DNA of 64,000 bases from DASTFY01 sp963813375. Its GTDB lineage: Bacteria > Actinomycetota > Acidimicrobiia > Acidimicrobiales > Ilumatobacteraceae. Location of the stretch: contig CAWEYT010000009.1 in NCBI GenBank assembly GCA_963813375.1, forward strand, positions 1 to 64,000, in the 5' to 3' direction. Under the pieces are notes generated by a model, which saw only the letters and a list, made by a program, of their open reading frames with translations, did not search any database and was not told where the DNA came from. This document shows, piece after piece, positions 63,858-64,000 of the stretch (the first letter of the stretch is position 1; every line of letters starts with the position of its first letter). The translations under genes and the position numbers were made by a program.

Positions 63858-64000
63858 GTGCGGCGAGCCACCCTGCGGTCACCACGCTCGCCCTGACGGT
63901 CGCTCTCGGCGGAACTGCCTGCTCCGGCGGGGACGACGACGCACAGTCCGACGTGGCCGGCCCGTCCCCCCTGACGGAAGGGGTCCCCACGTCGACCATC
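63858..64000 (+). CDS. Exported lipoprotein, N-terminal part only (cut by window end)
   Basis: GTG 63858 begins VRRATL; after a probable one-base shift near 63,875 the sequence reads VTTLALTVALGGTACSGGDD, a lipoprotein signal peptide with lipobox GGTAC, followed by an acidic/polar linker (AQSDVAGPSPLTEGVPTSTI). The rest lies beyond the right edge, so function cannot be judged. Confidence 0.5.

Noticed and set aside
1..64000. Search for tRNA, rRNA, riboswitches, insertion sequences and prophage genes
   Set aside because: No T-loop-like clusters, transposase motifs, terminal inverted repeats or phage genes were recognised by reading; a covariance-model scan would be needed to be certain for small RNAs.

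Overview
The window is GC-rich, tightly packed DNA from an actinobacterium. GTG starts are common, and the gene set includes ClpC, DisA, RadA, a SigR/RsrA-type pair, mycothiol-era redox regulation, a 13E12-type HNH gene, a Gram-positive Tad pilus locus, a BY-kinase/LMW-PTP pair and an LPXTG-like surface protein. Membership of the Acidimicrobiia is a reasonable inference from gene content and style, but it is not proven here. No rRNA, tRNA, CRISPR array, insertion sequence or prophage was recognised. The window reads as chromosomal backbone.

Layout. 1-6.2 kb: cell-surface polysaccharide genes. These are a membrane protein cut by the left edge, a CapD/FlaA1-like nucleotide-sugar dehydratase, a divergent Wzz-BY-kinase, a LytR_C protein, an LPXTG-like protein and a low-molecular-weight tyrosine phosphatase. 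6.5-12.3 kb: accessory genes (DUF4394 protein, aquaporin, LuxR regulator, GPGG small membrane protein, STAS protein, histone-H1-like basic protein, secreted HExxH protein). 12.4-20.6 kb: transport and catabolism (SulP transporter, molybdopterin hydroxylase large subunit, PPK2, fumarylacetoacetase-family and class II aldolase proteins, alpha/beta hydrolase). 20.7-29.8 kb: MarR regulator, SigR/RsrA pair, metalloprotease, then a long co-directional run tilS-hpt-folP-(phosphatase-like)-folB-folK-nadB-nadC that makes folate and NAD precursors. 29.8-38.6 kb: an SOS-controlled HNH gene, exported proteins, an epimerase and a degenerate PlsC, a hydrolase, a renalase-like oxidoreductase, then on the minus strand a PLP decarboxylase and a polyprenyl diphosphate synthase. 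38.7-50.8 kb: clpC, an LppM-like lipoprotein, a GH63-like glucosidase, radA, a sigma/anti-sigma pair, a DM13 protein and disA. 50.8-59.5 kb: a complete-looking Tad pilus operon on the minus strand, ending in a LysM-BTAD protein. 59.8-64 kb: map, a CsaA-like protein, an NPPY methyltransferase, coaA and the start of a lipoprotein.

Three sequence-level themes stand out. (1) About twenty genes carry a TAnnnT hexamer 7-10 nt before the start codon, usually with no Shine-Dalgarno, which is the signature of leaderless transcription. (2) Roughly twenty genes, including conserved housekeeping ones (nadB, nadC, disA, tadA), are split by single-base frameshifts, some at homopolymers. This looks like indel error in the assembly rather than pseudogenisation. 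(3) Regulatory DNA is readable in places: a perfect SOS box inside the promoter of the HNH gene, a palindrome over the -10 of the marR gene, and a 12-bp hairpin in the Tad leader whose upstream arm could instead pair with the cpaB ribosome-binding site.

The least-described items are that Tad leader, a phosphatase-fold protein lacking its catalytic cysteine inside the folate operon, and the LysM-BTAD fusion. No wholly new multi-gene system was identified with confidence.
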